From Heliopora coerulea (lineage: Eukaryota > Cnidaria > Anthozoa > Scleralcyonacea > Helioporidae), in contig JASJOG010000043.1 in the NCBI GenBank assembly GCA_030142905.1, forward strand, positions 1,436,501-1,500,500: DNA of 64,000 nt. The letters are read 5' to 3'. Made by a program: the position numbers and the translations under genes. The stretch's first letter is position 1. Every line of letters starts with the position of its first letter. The notes below the pieces were generated by a model. It made no database searches. It saw only the letters and a program-made list of their open reading frames with translations, and had not been told where the DNA came from. Shown in pieces: positions 13,301-25,300 of this stretch.

Positions 13301-15307
13301 AAATAAGATTTCATTTTATAGACTCACTAGACGTGAAGTGTCTGCGTATTTCGCATGCCTGACCACATTCTTGCATTTTACAGAAACTAAGTCGCTATCA
13401 GCATTTAAGAACTATTCCAGTGGTGAACCAACTTGTCGACTTTACTTGAAGAATCTTGCAAAGCAAGTGGAGATTAAGGTATTAAAAATGACGTGAACAT
13501 TGAACTATTTGAGGTCACTAGAAGTGTTACAGCTTTCTAACTTAGTGAAAGTATTTGGTTGTGTTTGGTTTCTTAATTAGGATCTTCGACACGTATTTGG
13601 TCGATTTATAGACCAGAACTTGGAGGAGGAAAAACAAAGGTATAAAAAGTTGAGTGAACTAATGTGTGATTCGTATTAGATTTTATATTATTACATTAGA
13701 ATTTATATTATTATATATATTCGTATTATATTTTATGATGTGTGATTCGTTTTTAGATTTTATTTAGACAGCGTATTCTTATTAGATTTTTAAGATTATT
13801 TTGTGGTATATGTTGATTAGTTTTAGAGGGCCACAGGTTTCTTAGTTTGTTAACTATTTTGTGCTACCCTAATAAAGACTTTAGACTTTAGACTTCAGGC
13901 CCAGTCTGCAATCATCCAAAAAAGAAAGGTGTTTTTTTTTTTTTTATTTTTTAGTATTTTTAAAACTTCTTTTTTACTTAACCTTCTCCTTAACCTTTTA
14001 TTTTCTTCTCAATTCTTTTTTGTTTTTCTTTCTGTTCTTTCATTTGTTCTGCTTGAGCAGAAATTCGGACTTACCATCCCTCCCTAAAAATAGAAATTAT
14101 ACGTCACGTGTAGGATTCAATCGCGAATAAGAGAACAGAGTAATGTGACTGTTGTGTGAGAAAGCTCTACCAAGTGAAATAAAAGGTTATAACATCTGAG
14201 ATTGTTTTTTGTATCGCTAACAATTTCGGCACATATTGTCATAATTTTTCGTTCTACGGCAACTGTATGCATGAAAGGTTGAGGGGGGAAATTTATTTAT
14301 TTGTTTTTTAATTTGTACTCCCGATTGGTTTTGTTCAATTTTGTTTGATTCATAAAGCATAATTCCGCGCTACGTTTGATAATTTCGTAATTTTAAAAAT
14401 TAAGTAAATAAATGACATTTTGTTGTTATTTTTAATGGAAAACTTGGAAACTAATGAGGGGGAACTTGAGGAAAGTTCTGACATGCGTTTCTCGTGTGAA
14501 AATTCCAAATGTGTGGTTGGTAAACATAAAATTTTGACGGCAGATTATAGATAAAACAACTGGTAATGGATAAGTCCTTTGTTTTCCCACTAAAGATATC
14601 AACATCCAAGCAAAATACGTAGCAAACTCAGTTCTGTCCAAATTAGCCCGCTTCGTTTACTTCGCTCGCTATGGTCTAACCTAAGGTTGTTTTCTAGCTT
14701 TGACATTCGCCTGATGAAAGAAGGACGAATGAAAGGTCAAGCCTTTGTTAGTTTTCCAAACGAAAAATCTGCAGAGAAAGCCTTGAAAGAGACGCACAGA
14801 TACCTGTTGTTTGGAAAACCACTTGTCGTCGTAAGTGATGTGTTCTAGTTACGTCTGGATTAAATTTACATTATAATGTCTAAAAACATTTACTGAGATT
14901 TTGTTTTGTTTTTTTTCTTGAAAAAGTGGCATTTGAAATCGATTACTACTAAGAAAAATCCGTTGACCTTTTGATGATTTCTTAAGATACAACGTTCAGA
15001 TGCTCAAAAACAATGTCTGTAAAAACTTGAGCAGTTTGAAAAATGAAACTCTCCAACTTTTGGCAAAAAAACCCCTAAAAATTGCCGAAATGGTTCCAGA
15101 ATTTCCCGACAAATTGTGAATAATTCGGAAATGCATTCAAAGTTCCAATCTTTATCCAACAAGCCATACAATTGCTCAATTGTTCGATTGCGGGGTGTGG
15201 CTTAACTAAACTTCGGTGCCTTATTGATAACAATCCCGTCATGTTAATTATTTTTGCTTCTATTTTTCGTACAGCAATTTGCACGTTCAGCCAAGCCAAA
15301 GGAATAG
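7322..15307 (+). CDS. RNPC3: RNPC3 (U11/U12-65K), RNA-binding protein of the minor spliceosome
   Basis: RNPC3 bridges the U11 and U12 snRNPs in the minor (U12-dependent) spliceosome. Its N-terminal RRM contacts U11-59K and its C-terminal RRM binds U12 snRNA (family knowledge). The exons I assembled are 7322-7462, 7604-7651, 8036-8136, 9061-9195, 9515-9626, 10225-10293, 10477-10562, 10697-10968, 11543-11698, 13384-13478, 13581-13639, 14698-14830 and 15275-15307. Phases agree throughout and give 479 aa (human about 517). RRM1 has RNP2-like DLLIKNLP and RNP1-like AYATF. The middle carries the conserved block YLYPPPNVSIITNIANAL then KFYVQVLHLMNKLNLPAPFG. RRM2 has CRLYLKNLAK and FDIRLMKEGRMKGQAFVSF, and the protein ends ARSAKPKE. 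The start is the first ATG in frame. All introns look U2-type. It is convergent with TAPT1. Confidence 0.93.
7672..7940. mobile_element. Foldback element with hammerhead-like core, in RNPC3 intron 2
   Basis: Two arms of roughly 105 bp (about 7674-7785 and 7829-7940) are near-perfect reverse complements. For example, AAAAGAGCCCAGC at the left outer end answers GCTGGGCTCTTTT at the right. The arms include CAAACAAACATACA and its complement. The right arm holds a CTGAAGA/stem/GAAA motif. The layout resembles inverted terminal segments of Penelope-like elements. No coding part remains. Confidence 0.75.
7811..7839 (+). other. Hammerhead-ribozyme-like core
   Basis: CTGAAGA (7811-7817) is followed by GTTGC, a 7-nt loop, GCAAC and then GAAA (7836-7839). 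This is the order of the hammerhead conserved boxes around stem II. One extra T sits between CTGAAGA and the stem. Stem III and the cleavage site were not proven, so catalytic activity is only a hypothesis. Confidence 0.4.
8312..8366 (+). repeat. Dispersed repeat module, copy 1
   Basis: This about 55-nt module contains ATCAGTTATTAGCCAGAATA. It is related to five other copies in the window near 8600, 35284, 38445 and, reversed, 24955 and 62890. It lies in RNPC3 intron 3, just upstream of the CFAP206-exon-like segment. Confidence 0.6.
8390..8665 (+). repeat. Dispersed repeat resembling CFAP206 exon 11 plus downstream intron
   Basis: This stretch of RNPC3 intron 3 shares GAGTTATTTCC, AATCTCTTGGAT and GACAATGAT, in order, with CFAP206 exon 11 (35081-35167). 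It then shares CACATATTTAAAA, CACTCA and the AATAAAAT-TCTG-CCAGAATAA module with the intron that follows that exon. Differences inside the exon-like part include two 6-nt insertions that keep the frame open. It is not an RNPC3 exon. Confidence 0.7.
11000..11470 (+). repeat. Degenerate pyrimidine-rich hexamer array in RNPC3 intron 8
   Basis: The plus strand is almost free of purine runs and consists of variants of CTCTAC, CATCTC and CACCTT. The open frames it creates (Ser/Thr/Pro-rich) are by-products of the composition. Confidence 0.75.
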
Positions 15308-18300
15308 AACTGGTAGTATTGTGGTGTAAATACTTATTGGTGATGTCTGTCAACTGCCTACGAGACAATGGATCATTTCATGAAGCTTGAAATTGCGCCA
15401 GAAGACCTTGGTATGGACCACACGTAAACAAAAATCTCTCATTTTCTGATCTATTTTTTCTATTTATATCTTATACAAATATTCTTTCGTCACTAATGGA
15501 TCATGTTTAGAAATCATGCCGCAGAGTTTGGATGAACATTTGATCAAGTCTCGCGTTACCAAAGTATTTTTCCCGGCAAAGTAGGACTTGATTTTTGGCA
15601 CATATGAGTGATGTCATCTCGTCCAAGTGCCTGACATGTTCCATGATTCATGGCTGTCGCCCAAATAAGCGCCATTTTCCATGATTCTCGATATCTGCAA
15701 CTCTCATCTTTTTGACAGCTAAGTTCACTAACTCTCATCCTAATCATGTTTCGTCCCTCTCATTTCTTGACGCTCAGCTGCGTGACTACCGTGAGCCATG
15801 ACTCTCAATCATATGACTATCATGTTCCGTGGCTATCATTCAGTTGATTGTCACGTCCCGTGGCTCTCTGGACAGAAATAGACTGGTTTCCATGGTGTGG
15901 TGGTCGTAGAAAGTGAGTGGACAAACTGAACTTTGGAACCTTGCACGCAATATTGTGGTTTTATGAAGGCAGAAAACAGTCCAGTGAAGCTGTAGGTTAA
16001 TGAAGGGCTAACTCTGAAAGTGTCCCGACCTTCTATTACTTTTAGTGCTTGCTCTACCTCCCGTCCTAATGTGGCACACACGTCTTAAAACTGTTTAGTT
16101 ATTGCTCCAACATTGCGTGTTTTGTGTCCGTTTCTTAAGGTAAAAGTCCTCCCCTTGTTTCTTAAGATAAAGGATTCTCTTTGTGTATTTTGGGCCTTGA
16201 CGGACATTAAGCTTGTTTTAATTGCTTACGTCCGCCCACTCAGGAATATTGGCTTTGTCTTATTTTTTGTTTGTTTTGGCTACTTTTTACTTGAGGATTC
16301 CTTCGAATTTTTGTGTCACTACGGATGGAGAGTTTTGCTGTTTATGTATTTCAAACATTGCCTTCGTTTGATTCACTCAAGAAATTTCACTCTTCTGTAG
16401 GAAATTCGAAACTTCACTTCGACACATTTTTCTCTCGGAAATATTTAGCTTAACCCACACATTAACTCTAACTCAAAATCTATTATTAGCCCTCAGCTAA
16501 AAACCAAACTTATTAGTAAACGACGTAACCAGATTTTTAGAATTTAAACGAAGACTTGGACGTCTTAACCTGAACTAATCGTTCGCTTTACAAGAAGAAG
16601 ATTGTCAACTTTTAGCGGTGTTATCTATGTAAAAGTTTTGCTGATCGCTTTTGTGAGTACGTATGGTCAACACCTGTCGGACTGTATTCGCACTGGACCG
16701 CGTCCTATGTCAGTCCTTTCGTAGAACAGCTAAAATGACTGGACTCAAAACCAGTTCAAACGCTTTCTGAATCCACTGTATGTCAACACTGGCGGGATCT
16801 CGTTCGAAGTCCTGTCCTAATCTGTCCAAAGTTCCCTAAGGTGAACGGACCTTATATGGAAACTAGGCTAAATTTGAACTCAGTTCAAGTTTGCTGTTAA
16901 CTGGCGACTTTGAAGACCTGAGTGACGTCGCCAGTAAGATGTTTTCATCTAAGAGTAAACTGTTGCCAACCGATGAATTGACGAGCTGTCTCAGATTATG
17001 GACATGAAGCTTTGCTTTGCTCCATGCGTAAGATTTAGCTGGCCGGTGCTTGTGCTTGCGTTAGCCTTATCAAGTCAATATTACATAATGCAAAAGTCTT
17101 TAAACTTTTTAACTGAATCCAAGAAAAGCCGGGATTAACAGTTGAATGAATAGGTTATGAAATACCTGCAAAGTTGCTCGTCAAAATTTGTCAAATTTTC
17201 TTTTACAGTTAATGTTTTCTATATTCCGATATGGTCGTTTGTATCACTATCCAAAGTTTAAAAGAACTGATCCGAGTGTCAATATAACTTCTCAAATTCA
17301 AAAACGATAGAATTTTCTATGAAACAAAGAGATACCAAATATGCGAAGTTGAAAAGCTCTTTGTTGAAGATAATCATCGCGTCCGTCGGCACGCTTTTGA
17401 CTTAGAAGAGATCGGATCTCCTTATTAAATATAGGGTTAGATGAACTTCAAGTGAGCTTAGAATGAATATTTGAAGGCCTACAATGAGGACTAGACCGAA
17501 TTTTCAAGTAGGAGAAATTAGTGTAATGGCACAGTCAGTATATCACTAACAAATGTATGGATGATTAAACTGATTGTGTGAAATCATATTTTACGTCCAA
17601 GGACTTGAACTATATTATTTCCAGTCCAAAGAATGGAAAAAACAGTTCAAGTCTTCTTCCCACGTGGTGCCTTTCAATACGTCTGATTGAATAATATACT
17701 CATGAATTATTAATGAGTCTGAGAAGGGTCGATATCAATCTCAATAAATAGTGAGGAAAACACAAAGGATAATAAATTGAGACGCATTAAGATAAAATAT
17801 CGTAGCCTGTTTGAGGACATAAATCAAACACTCTTACGATCCTCTGTTGAAAAGAACTCAAAGAGCATTTATAAAAAAACTTGTCTGCGCTTCGTTTTTC
17901 AAGCGACCCTGCAAGGTTTGATCCACCTGTCGCATTTTAAAATCGTTGTTTTCATGAGAAACTATCTGAATGTTATACTTGAGGCCGCGACGAACCTCTT
18001 CACTCTCTCTAGCTCATGGGTACAAGAGTTTGAACTGAGTCTCATGGTTGTAGAATGGGGCGCATTCTGGGTCGACTTTGCCCAGCGCCCTGGTTACCTT
18101 TACGTTTAGAGGACGCGCTTTCCTAATCTCCAAACTAGTCTCAGAATCATTTGCCTTTACATTGATAATAACTGTCAAACCGGCGCCAGGTCGGGCCGGT
18201 CCAAACACCTTGTTTCTGTTCAGCAACTAGAGTGATCGCCAACAGGTCAACACCCACGAACATCGCAAATTAATGCCGGCCTAACTTTGTGCAAAGGTCA

Positions 18301-19385
18301 CCTCTAAGCAGGCCTTTTCCTTGACAGTAGCCGGTTCTCACTTGCTCGTTTGGTGAATACTATATCATTTTCAGAATAATTCACGTTGTGTTTTTCATGC
18401 AAATGTTTGATTTCCATATCGAAGATGATCTTTTCGGCCACCTTGGACTTGTATTGGGAGGTGGGGTGACGGGAAATTCACGAGCGGTGGGTGAGAATCA
18501 GGTTGACCGAGACATCGCAATAGCGGCTTCGAAACGCATTCTGGTAGCTAAGTTCAACGGGGCAATGAAAACCAGATGGCAAAGGCTTCAACCCGTGTGA
18601 AAAATTGAAGGTGATAATTTGATTGTCGAAGAGGAAAAGGTTATAATTCTAATGGAATGCCCCTTCACAATCAAGTATAAAGCCAAATTGCCTTGGTTAC
18701 AGCAGACATCGGCATCTGATAATCGCGCTGACAGTTCATTTTGGGTCAAACAACGCACTGGGTGTTTCCTGCATAGTAGGGAGTTCAAGCAAACACTACG
18801 GCAACGTGTTCTTACAATAGAAATTTTCATATGAAATAAAAGGAATGCAATAATTCCATGTCCCAAAAGTATTTTCAACACCGCCTTACTTCTACACAGT
18901 CATCGAGGATATTTCCACGGTTCCACGACTTCGTTATAGCGCACGATACGTAAGACGTTGCAGATGCTTTAAACGTTAACCAACTAACCTAAGGTGCTGA
19001 GAAGAGTTTCGGAGTTGTAAACTACATTCAAAATTCACTACAACGTCAGTAGAATGTTATTCTCTTCAAATGTGCTAAGTGAAGCTACTTTGTGAAATGC
19101 CGTCGCCGTATTAGCTTGCTTAAACTCCCTAGTATCAAAATAAAGTAGATATCGTTGGATTTCATATTTATGGCGATCTCTTCAAATTAAATAGATAGTT
19201 GATAGCTGTTGGATATTTAATAAAGTTGTAGATAAGTTAACGTATGGTCGGTTAGTTAAAACAATCTTCCTGAGTGCGTGGTATACGATGATTTGAGGTG
19301 GTCTGAAAATTCCTTGTTGGTTGTCTATTTTAAATACGAGCCCTGTCCGTGTCAGAATATGTTGTTTTAATCAAAGTTCATCTAT
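15308..19385. other. Intergenic region between convergent RNPC3 and TAPT1
   Basis: This should hold the 3' UTRs of both genes. No third gene was recognised. A degenerate repeat lies at about 15620-15870. Several 60-110-codon frames (for example 17777-18109 plus) show no homology that I can recognise and lack splice-consistent partners. Confidence 0.5.
15620..15870 (+). repeat. Degenerate tandem repeat with CATG and GTGGCT units
   Basis: Short variants of a roughly 15-20-nt unit recur (CCATGATTCATGGCTGTC, GAGCCATGACTCTC, CCGTGGCTATC, CCGTGGCTCTC). The spacing is irregular, so this is an old, decayed minisatellite. It lies just after the RNPC3 stop codon and may be in its 3' UTR. Confidence 0.45.
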
Positions 19386-22300
19386 CTACACAATCCTGTT
19401 GCTGCACAAGGTGTATCGGTCTATTTCATTCAGTGCCTTCACTTTGCGAGTCACCGAGGACTTGAGTTGTTTGTTAGGGTCCCTGTCCAACGGATCTGAA
19501 ACAAATTGCTGCTGAGTAGGGGAACTGATGGTTGTGCCTGTAAAAAGATCTTCGTTTTCGTGTCTTTTCACGTTGTCTTTGGCCTCTTTATCTTTAACGT
19601 GTTGACAAGACATCCCCAACAGAATGATGCTGTTCAGGACTTTCAGGGACGTTAACCTAGAGACGTATGACAAAGCTGAGACTAGAGGGACAAGGAATTG
19701 ACACAGGCTGTACTTATTTCCGTGAACAATGACCTTTGAGCTCGTGGACTCACTATTAGAGTTTAAAAATAAGGACCACTGATCGTAACCTTGTCACAAG
19801 GGAGGCGTTTCAACCATTGATTTACAATGACTCAGGTTGAAGCTAAGGAAAGATTAGCGTAGAACATATAACTTGATAATGACCAGCAAGATTTTCTAAA
19901 TATTGAGCAACACGGACTAGTATGATACACGAAGACTAAATCCGAAACCTGCAACCTGATGGTTGGTGAGACGTGAAGACCATTGAACTACAACGAATCA
20001 CTGAGAACAACGGAGGTAACGTTAGAGGAGAACTCGAATTTGTAACATTCTGATGCCCAGTGGGACAGTATAACTATTGTAGTATTGGGTTTAAATTATT
20101 TACATTAGCGAAGTTAACATATGTATTCCAACCTTAACTTTACGGTTGGTGAGACTGTCCAATCATTAAAGCTACATAGACCTGGACAGTGAGCAAAGGT
20201 TGTGTACTCTACGACTGATGACTAAAGGGATGTTCAAACCAGTGAGCCACCGGGCGCTTGTAAACAAGGAATTCCAAAATGTACAAAACTAAACTTTTGA
20301 CTATCAATGACAGTGACAGATTCCAACCATCCACATTTCAATGCTCTCATTCTAACATTACGCTATCATGAACGAATATTCTTAATCATCTTACCATAAA
20401 TACCCAAGAACTAGGATAATAATTCCCGCCGCTCCAGATACATTTACTGAATGGCTGGTCACGCGATACACCTGGTAATGAAGAAGCGAAACGAAGAAGT
20501 AAAATAACCAACTCTCAATCGAATGGAAAAGCATTTCATGATAGCTTGAACAGTTCCGGTAAAGCTTTTTCTCTATACTTGCTTACTAGCAACGACGTTT
20601 TGTGCACCTACCAAGCAACCAAGTGGCAAAGGAATGAATCCCAAGCGTCTGGATACAAGATCAAAATGGTCAGAACAAGCCTACGAAAATTGATAATGGT
20701 TATTGCCCTCGACGATGACTAGAAACACGAGGCTAGCGTAAAATTGTCTTCGTAATGTGTGGCAAGATTGTCTTGAGGTCAACTTTATACAAAACAGTTT
20801 TTTTTCCTTACACGTTGTTCAAACAATCTGCTTGTGGTTGCATCAAGGGCAAGCAGTTCTCTGTACTCGCGATAAACCTGGAAGGTTGAAAGAGAAAATT
20901 GAGTTAATTTGTCCTTGAGCAGAAAGAGGGACAGGAGAGGTTGAAAAAATGCAAAACATCAAAACTGTGAGGTGCTGTGCAGTATCGTAACGCAAAACCA
21001 CACGACCCGACACGCCACACCACAGCAATCCACCATACAATACACCACATATTACTTTTGCAGTCACACGTGTTTCTCTGTGCTGCATTGAAAATTGTTT
21101 TCAGAACACCTGCTTAGTGGAGCATTTTCTCCACACATTTCTAAAGCGATTTGGTTCCTCCTAATGGTCAGGACGTGAAGAAAACTGAACCTACCTCGCT
21201 AGAAATGCAGTTAAACTTCGTTATGAATGCGTGCTTGACCCAGTCAACAAAAACTTCAGAACTAAGTAATAAGCCAATGGAGGGAATCAACTCATAAAGA
21301 TGATCTAGAACAAATAATGTGGTTAAAACACTTGGTGTAAGATTTAAAAGTATAAATTGATGTGTTGAACTAATGGTTATCAGGGTTGTATTTTTAACCT
21401 TAGCACTAGAGATAGAAGAGCGACAGAAATAGGTAAAAAAAAGTTCCGAGAATTTAAACGGGTTTCCGTTTCCTCTCGAACGGCCAAAAAGTTGCCTTTC
21501 GCTGGCCGTTACCGATTAATTACCAATTATCAGCTCAACCATATGTAAAACACGATGGCTTTGTATCCTCTCATGACAGCAGAACATCTCTCCTTACTCT
21601 CTTCCTTTCATCTTTATCCCCACTCTCAACTCCCAGCTCTTCATGCCTCACACCTCCTTTCCTGCACCCCTCCCTTTTTCCTTTTCCTTTCATCTCCCGT
21701 CCCCCGCCCACCCCCTATCTCCTCGCCTCTCCTTACCCATTCTCGTTGTCTCCCCGACCTACTTTCCCCTCACCGTTGTTTGACTTACGAGTTACGACAC
21801 CAAGCCAACAGAAGTTAGCAGTATGCATGGGCGTAGCATGGGTTAAAAAGTGGAAGGAACGAGTTGAAACATGGGTACAGTACCTATCAACATACGGAGT
21901 GAGGGGAGAGGCTCCTGGCTGAAACAACTGGAGAGCCATGGCCTCGCTGTGCATCTTATCGACCCCTGTGGCACTGTGCTCGATATCAAGACTATGCCTC
22001 AACCATGTCGTAAGAACGCGGTTCACAAAACAGCTGGAACCCAGCCCAGGTAAATATTGGCCAAGTTCACTGACAGATAATCCCTACGTCTTCTCGTCAT
22101 CTTAAGTTACAACGCGTCGGGCGTAAACCACTTAATGCTACCCAAACCAACACGATGAACCAAACATGTTGAAAATACATGAGAAGAAGTGGTTCCGACG
22201 AAGCTCATGGTTACGTGAAAACCATCAATAAGTGCCAGAACAAACAACTTACAAATACCAAACGTAGCTCTCGGGTCACAAGGTCACTTATCACAGCTGA

Positions 22301-25300
22301 AGAAGTGTCCATACGGGACTATACACTTAAAATTATCTTGTCGCAACACTACGTGCTTCTGTTAATGTTTATGTTACTGTACCAGAATATTGCTGTGCAT
22401 GTTTGAGCTCCTAAGTGATCACGTCATTGCCACACATGAGGCTTTGGGTACGGAGCGTCAGTTTGTTGGAAATTGGCCATTTCAACTTAGTCATGCTGGT
22501 TGTTTGATAGTCTGGCTCATTAAAAGGGCTAGGTCAGAGAAGATACTTTTGAAATTTTACGGTTTGGATTAGGTTAGAGTGTAGGCTTTGAGCGAAGCTA
22601 AGTTTTCTGGTTAGCTTTTTCCTTTAAAGGATTGAGGGAAGGCACGCACTACTAGGTCGTCTAATCTTTCCCTTTGATTGCTTTTCTCCATTTCAAAACT
22701 TATCAAACTACTCGTTTTCAATCTCCTTATGGAAACCGTTATTCAAATCATACTTCGTAACAATCGCCATGTCCAAATAGCGTTTACCACGGACGTCGAA
22801 GAAGAGCGAGAAATATTTGACTCGCTGCCGACACCCGCTAAGGTTGGTCGATGTTGGCTATCCTGCACTGCAGACTGTCTGAGGATAACGTTGACAGGTC
22901 GGGTCTCACACTTGGATAAATATTGTTCAAAAAATTTGTTTATGTAAAATTGTGTCAACACCTGGCAATTCCAAGAGTGACCTCCGAATGAGAACTTGTC
23001 GAAAAATTCGGAAATCCCCCAAAACAATCAGAGACACTGTGGTGTATAGGTGTGGCAGGTCGTGTAAAAATCTACCAACGTAGAAGATCCGCTTCCGGAA
23101 ATGTCAACACTGACTGCAGTAAACTGTGGGTTATCCACCGAGAATGAGCTTTAGGCAATGTGACCCTGAGAATATTGAAAAATGTTTCACACTTGAGTTC
23201 GTGGTTATAGAATTTTAGGGGAATGAAGTTTGACTCTGATGAGGCCCTGGTCTGCCGGTGAAAATCTTCTGAGCTTTGATGTTTGTCTGTATATTGTCGA
23301 TAATTTGTTCGCTGAAATCCACTCTATCTTTCTCACCGACAGTTCCCGTCACCATTCAGATGAATGTTGAAAATTTTCGGTGAAATATCGGTATTTAGTA
23401 TAATTTGCACGATGCAATTATCGCATTCGATTGTTCATTCTGATAAATGCGATTAACTCACACGTGTCTTCAAAAAATTATTGCTACATTACTGAGCAAA
23501 TCAAATGAAGGATGTTTGCCCTCCAGATAACATTGCACATAACAGGACGGAAGGAAGTTTGCAAATATCGGCCAACGTTACCTACCATCAAGGCGGCTAG
23601 GTTGAACTCGCATCATTTCTATTAAATCTGTGTTTGGGCTAATCACAAACATAAGTAGTCATGAAATATTTATTTCACACTATCTGATGCATTTCTATCA
23701 CACTTCCCGCCTCATTGAAACACTAAAGAAAAAGAGTTAAGGGAACAGGAGGATTTGAAGACTTCGTTGCTGCGATGTATTTACATCGAAATTGAAACAG
23801 TTTGGGACACAGCAGAGCTTACGGCAAGTGTAACAGGATGGATATGCTGGAAATAATTGAAATCTGTATACCTATAAAATTTTAATTTTGTGTGAGAGGA
23901 GGTAAGATGTCAAGTTCTGAGAAGAGCCATATGGCACACCAAATTCCAATAAACAGTTCGTTCCTTGACCACAAACATGCCAAATTCTAGCGTGTATTTC
24001 CGGAATGTGTGTTAAAGTTTTACCTAGATGACGCCTACTTCTACAAAGCACTTGCATGTTTTTACTGACAACGCTCACTTTTTCTTAGAGCAAGCAAAGC
24101 CGGAGATGATAGAAGGCCTACGTTAGCACAAAAAAGGTTTGGAACTGCGCGGACTAGCTACCTGCTTTTCTAGAGTTGTTCCTCGTTTTTCTAGGATAAA
24201 TTCTTACCTAAGTTCCACTGTAGTTCATGCATGTTCCTCAGTGCCACCAGTGACACCAAAACCACGTAGTAAAATCGTTCGCGGATATCTAAACAAAAAC
24301 CAAACACTGCATTGATGAGATAACCATATTCCTATTCCCGCTGATATTTCATATCGTCAAAGATGTTATACGACTCGCCTGCACAAGACATTTGAAACAA
24401 ATTGTTTTTCTCAAACTTCTTGAAAACACACCCTTTAAGTTCAACAAACTAAACCAAGAGAGCACGAAACACGTTTTAGTGAGAAGCCTTACTGAAATAC
24501 CGTCAAAATTCCGAGAATTTCCGTTGGATTTTGTTTTATAAGATACGATTACCTGATTTGACACCATGACGACCATAAGGACTTTGTTATGAGAATTAAT
24601 GGCAACGTTCAGAGTGATGGCTTGGAAAAGAACTAACACTGCATGTAAATCTTACAACTGTTAAGAAATATTACTAATAAATTTATACTCCATTCGAGCA
24701 TAATCAATAAAACTGCTGCCTCGGTTGGTTGAAAAGGTACTGAGGAACAATATACCATTCTACCTATTAACCTGAATGGTTGGGAAAGTTAATGTCAACC
24801 CTGAAGGAGGACGAAGATGCAGCGGTGTTTCCTTTTATCCGTTGTGCCTAGAGTTTTTATAATAGCATGGATAATAGTCTTCTACAAATGTTAGGAGATG
24901 GCTAGTGGAGACATTCACACATGAACGGTTCAGTAACACTTTCCCAGCGGCATAAGACTTTTATAATTTTACTCTGGCTAACGCCAGACGATTTTACTCA
25001 TCAAAGGGAGACCTCCCGCCTCGAATGAGTGAAGGCCGTGTAGTGGCGTACCGCGAGTTCAGATTCTTATCTAGCATGTTAACCGTGTAATATGTGATAC
25101 TACAACATAACTACCTCACGACGTAACACATCTCCACCAATATACGTAATCTCACAGATTTTCTTAACGTCTCATAATGCCGTAACATGGCGTATCCACT
25201 ACATAACAAAGAATGACATTTCTCAACTTCATAAAGTCTCACACCACAGTGTTACCCACTCACTACGTAGCGTAGTAACCCTCCACGTAATGTAACGTCG

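Noticed and set aside
13114..13362. 82-codon open frame in RNPC3 intron 9 considered as an extra exon
   Set aside because: RNPC3 exons 9 and 10 join in phase without it, and the peptide has no match to RNPC3 or another family.
24636..24642. TGCAG acceptor for TAPT1 exon 7
   Set aside because: It fits a U2 acceptor but would delete four residues (LHAV region) that are conserved; the upstream TAAG acceptor with the U12 branch site keeps them.
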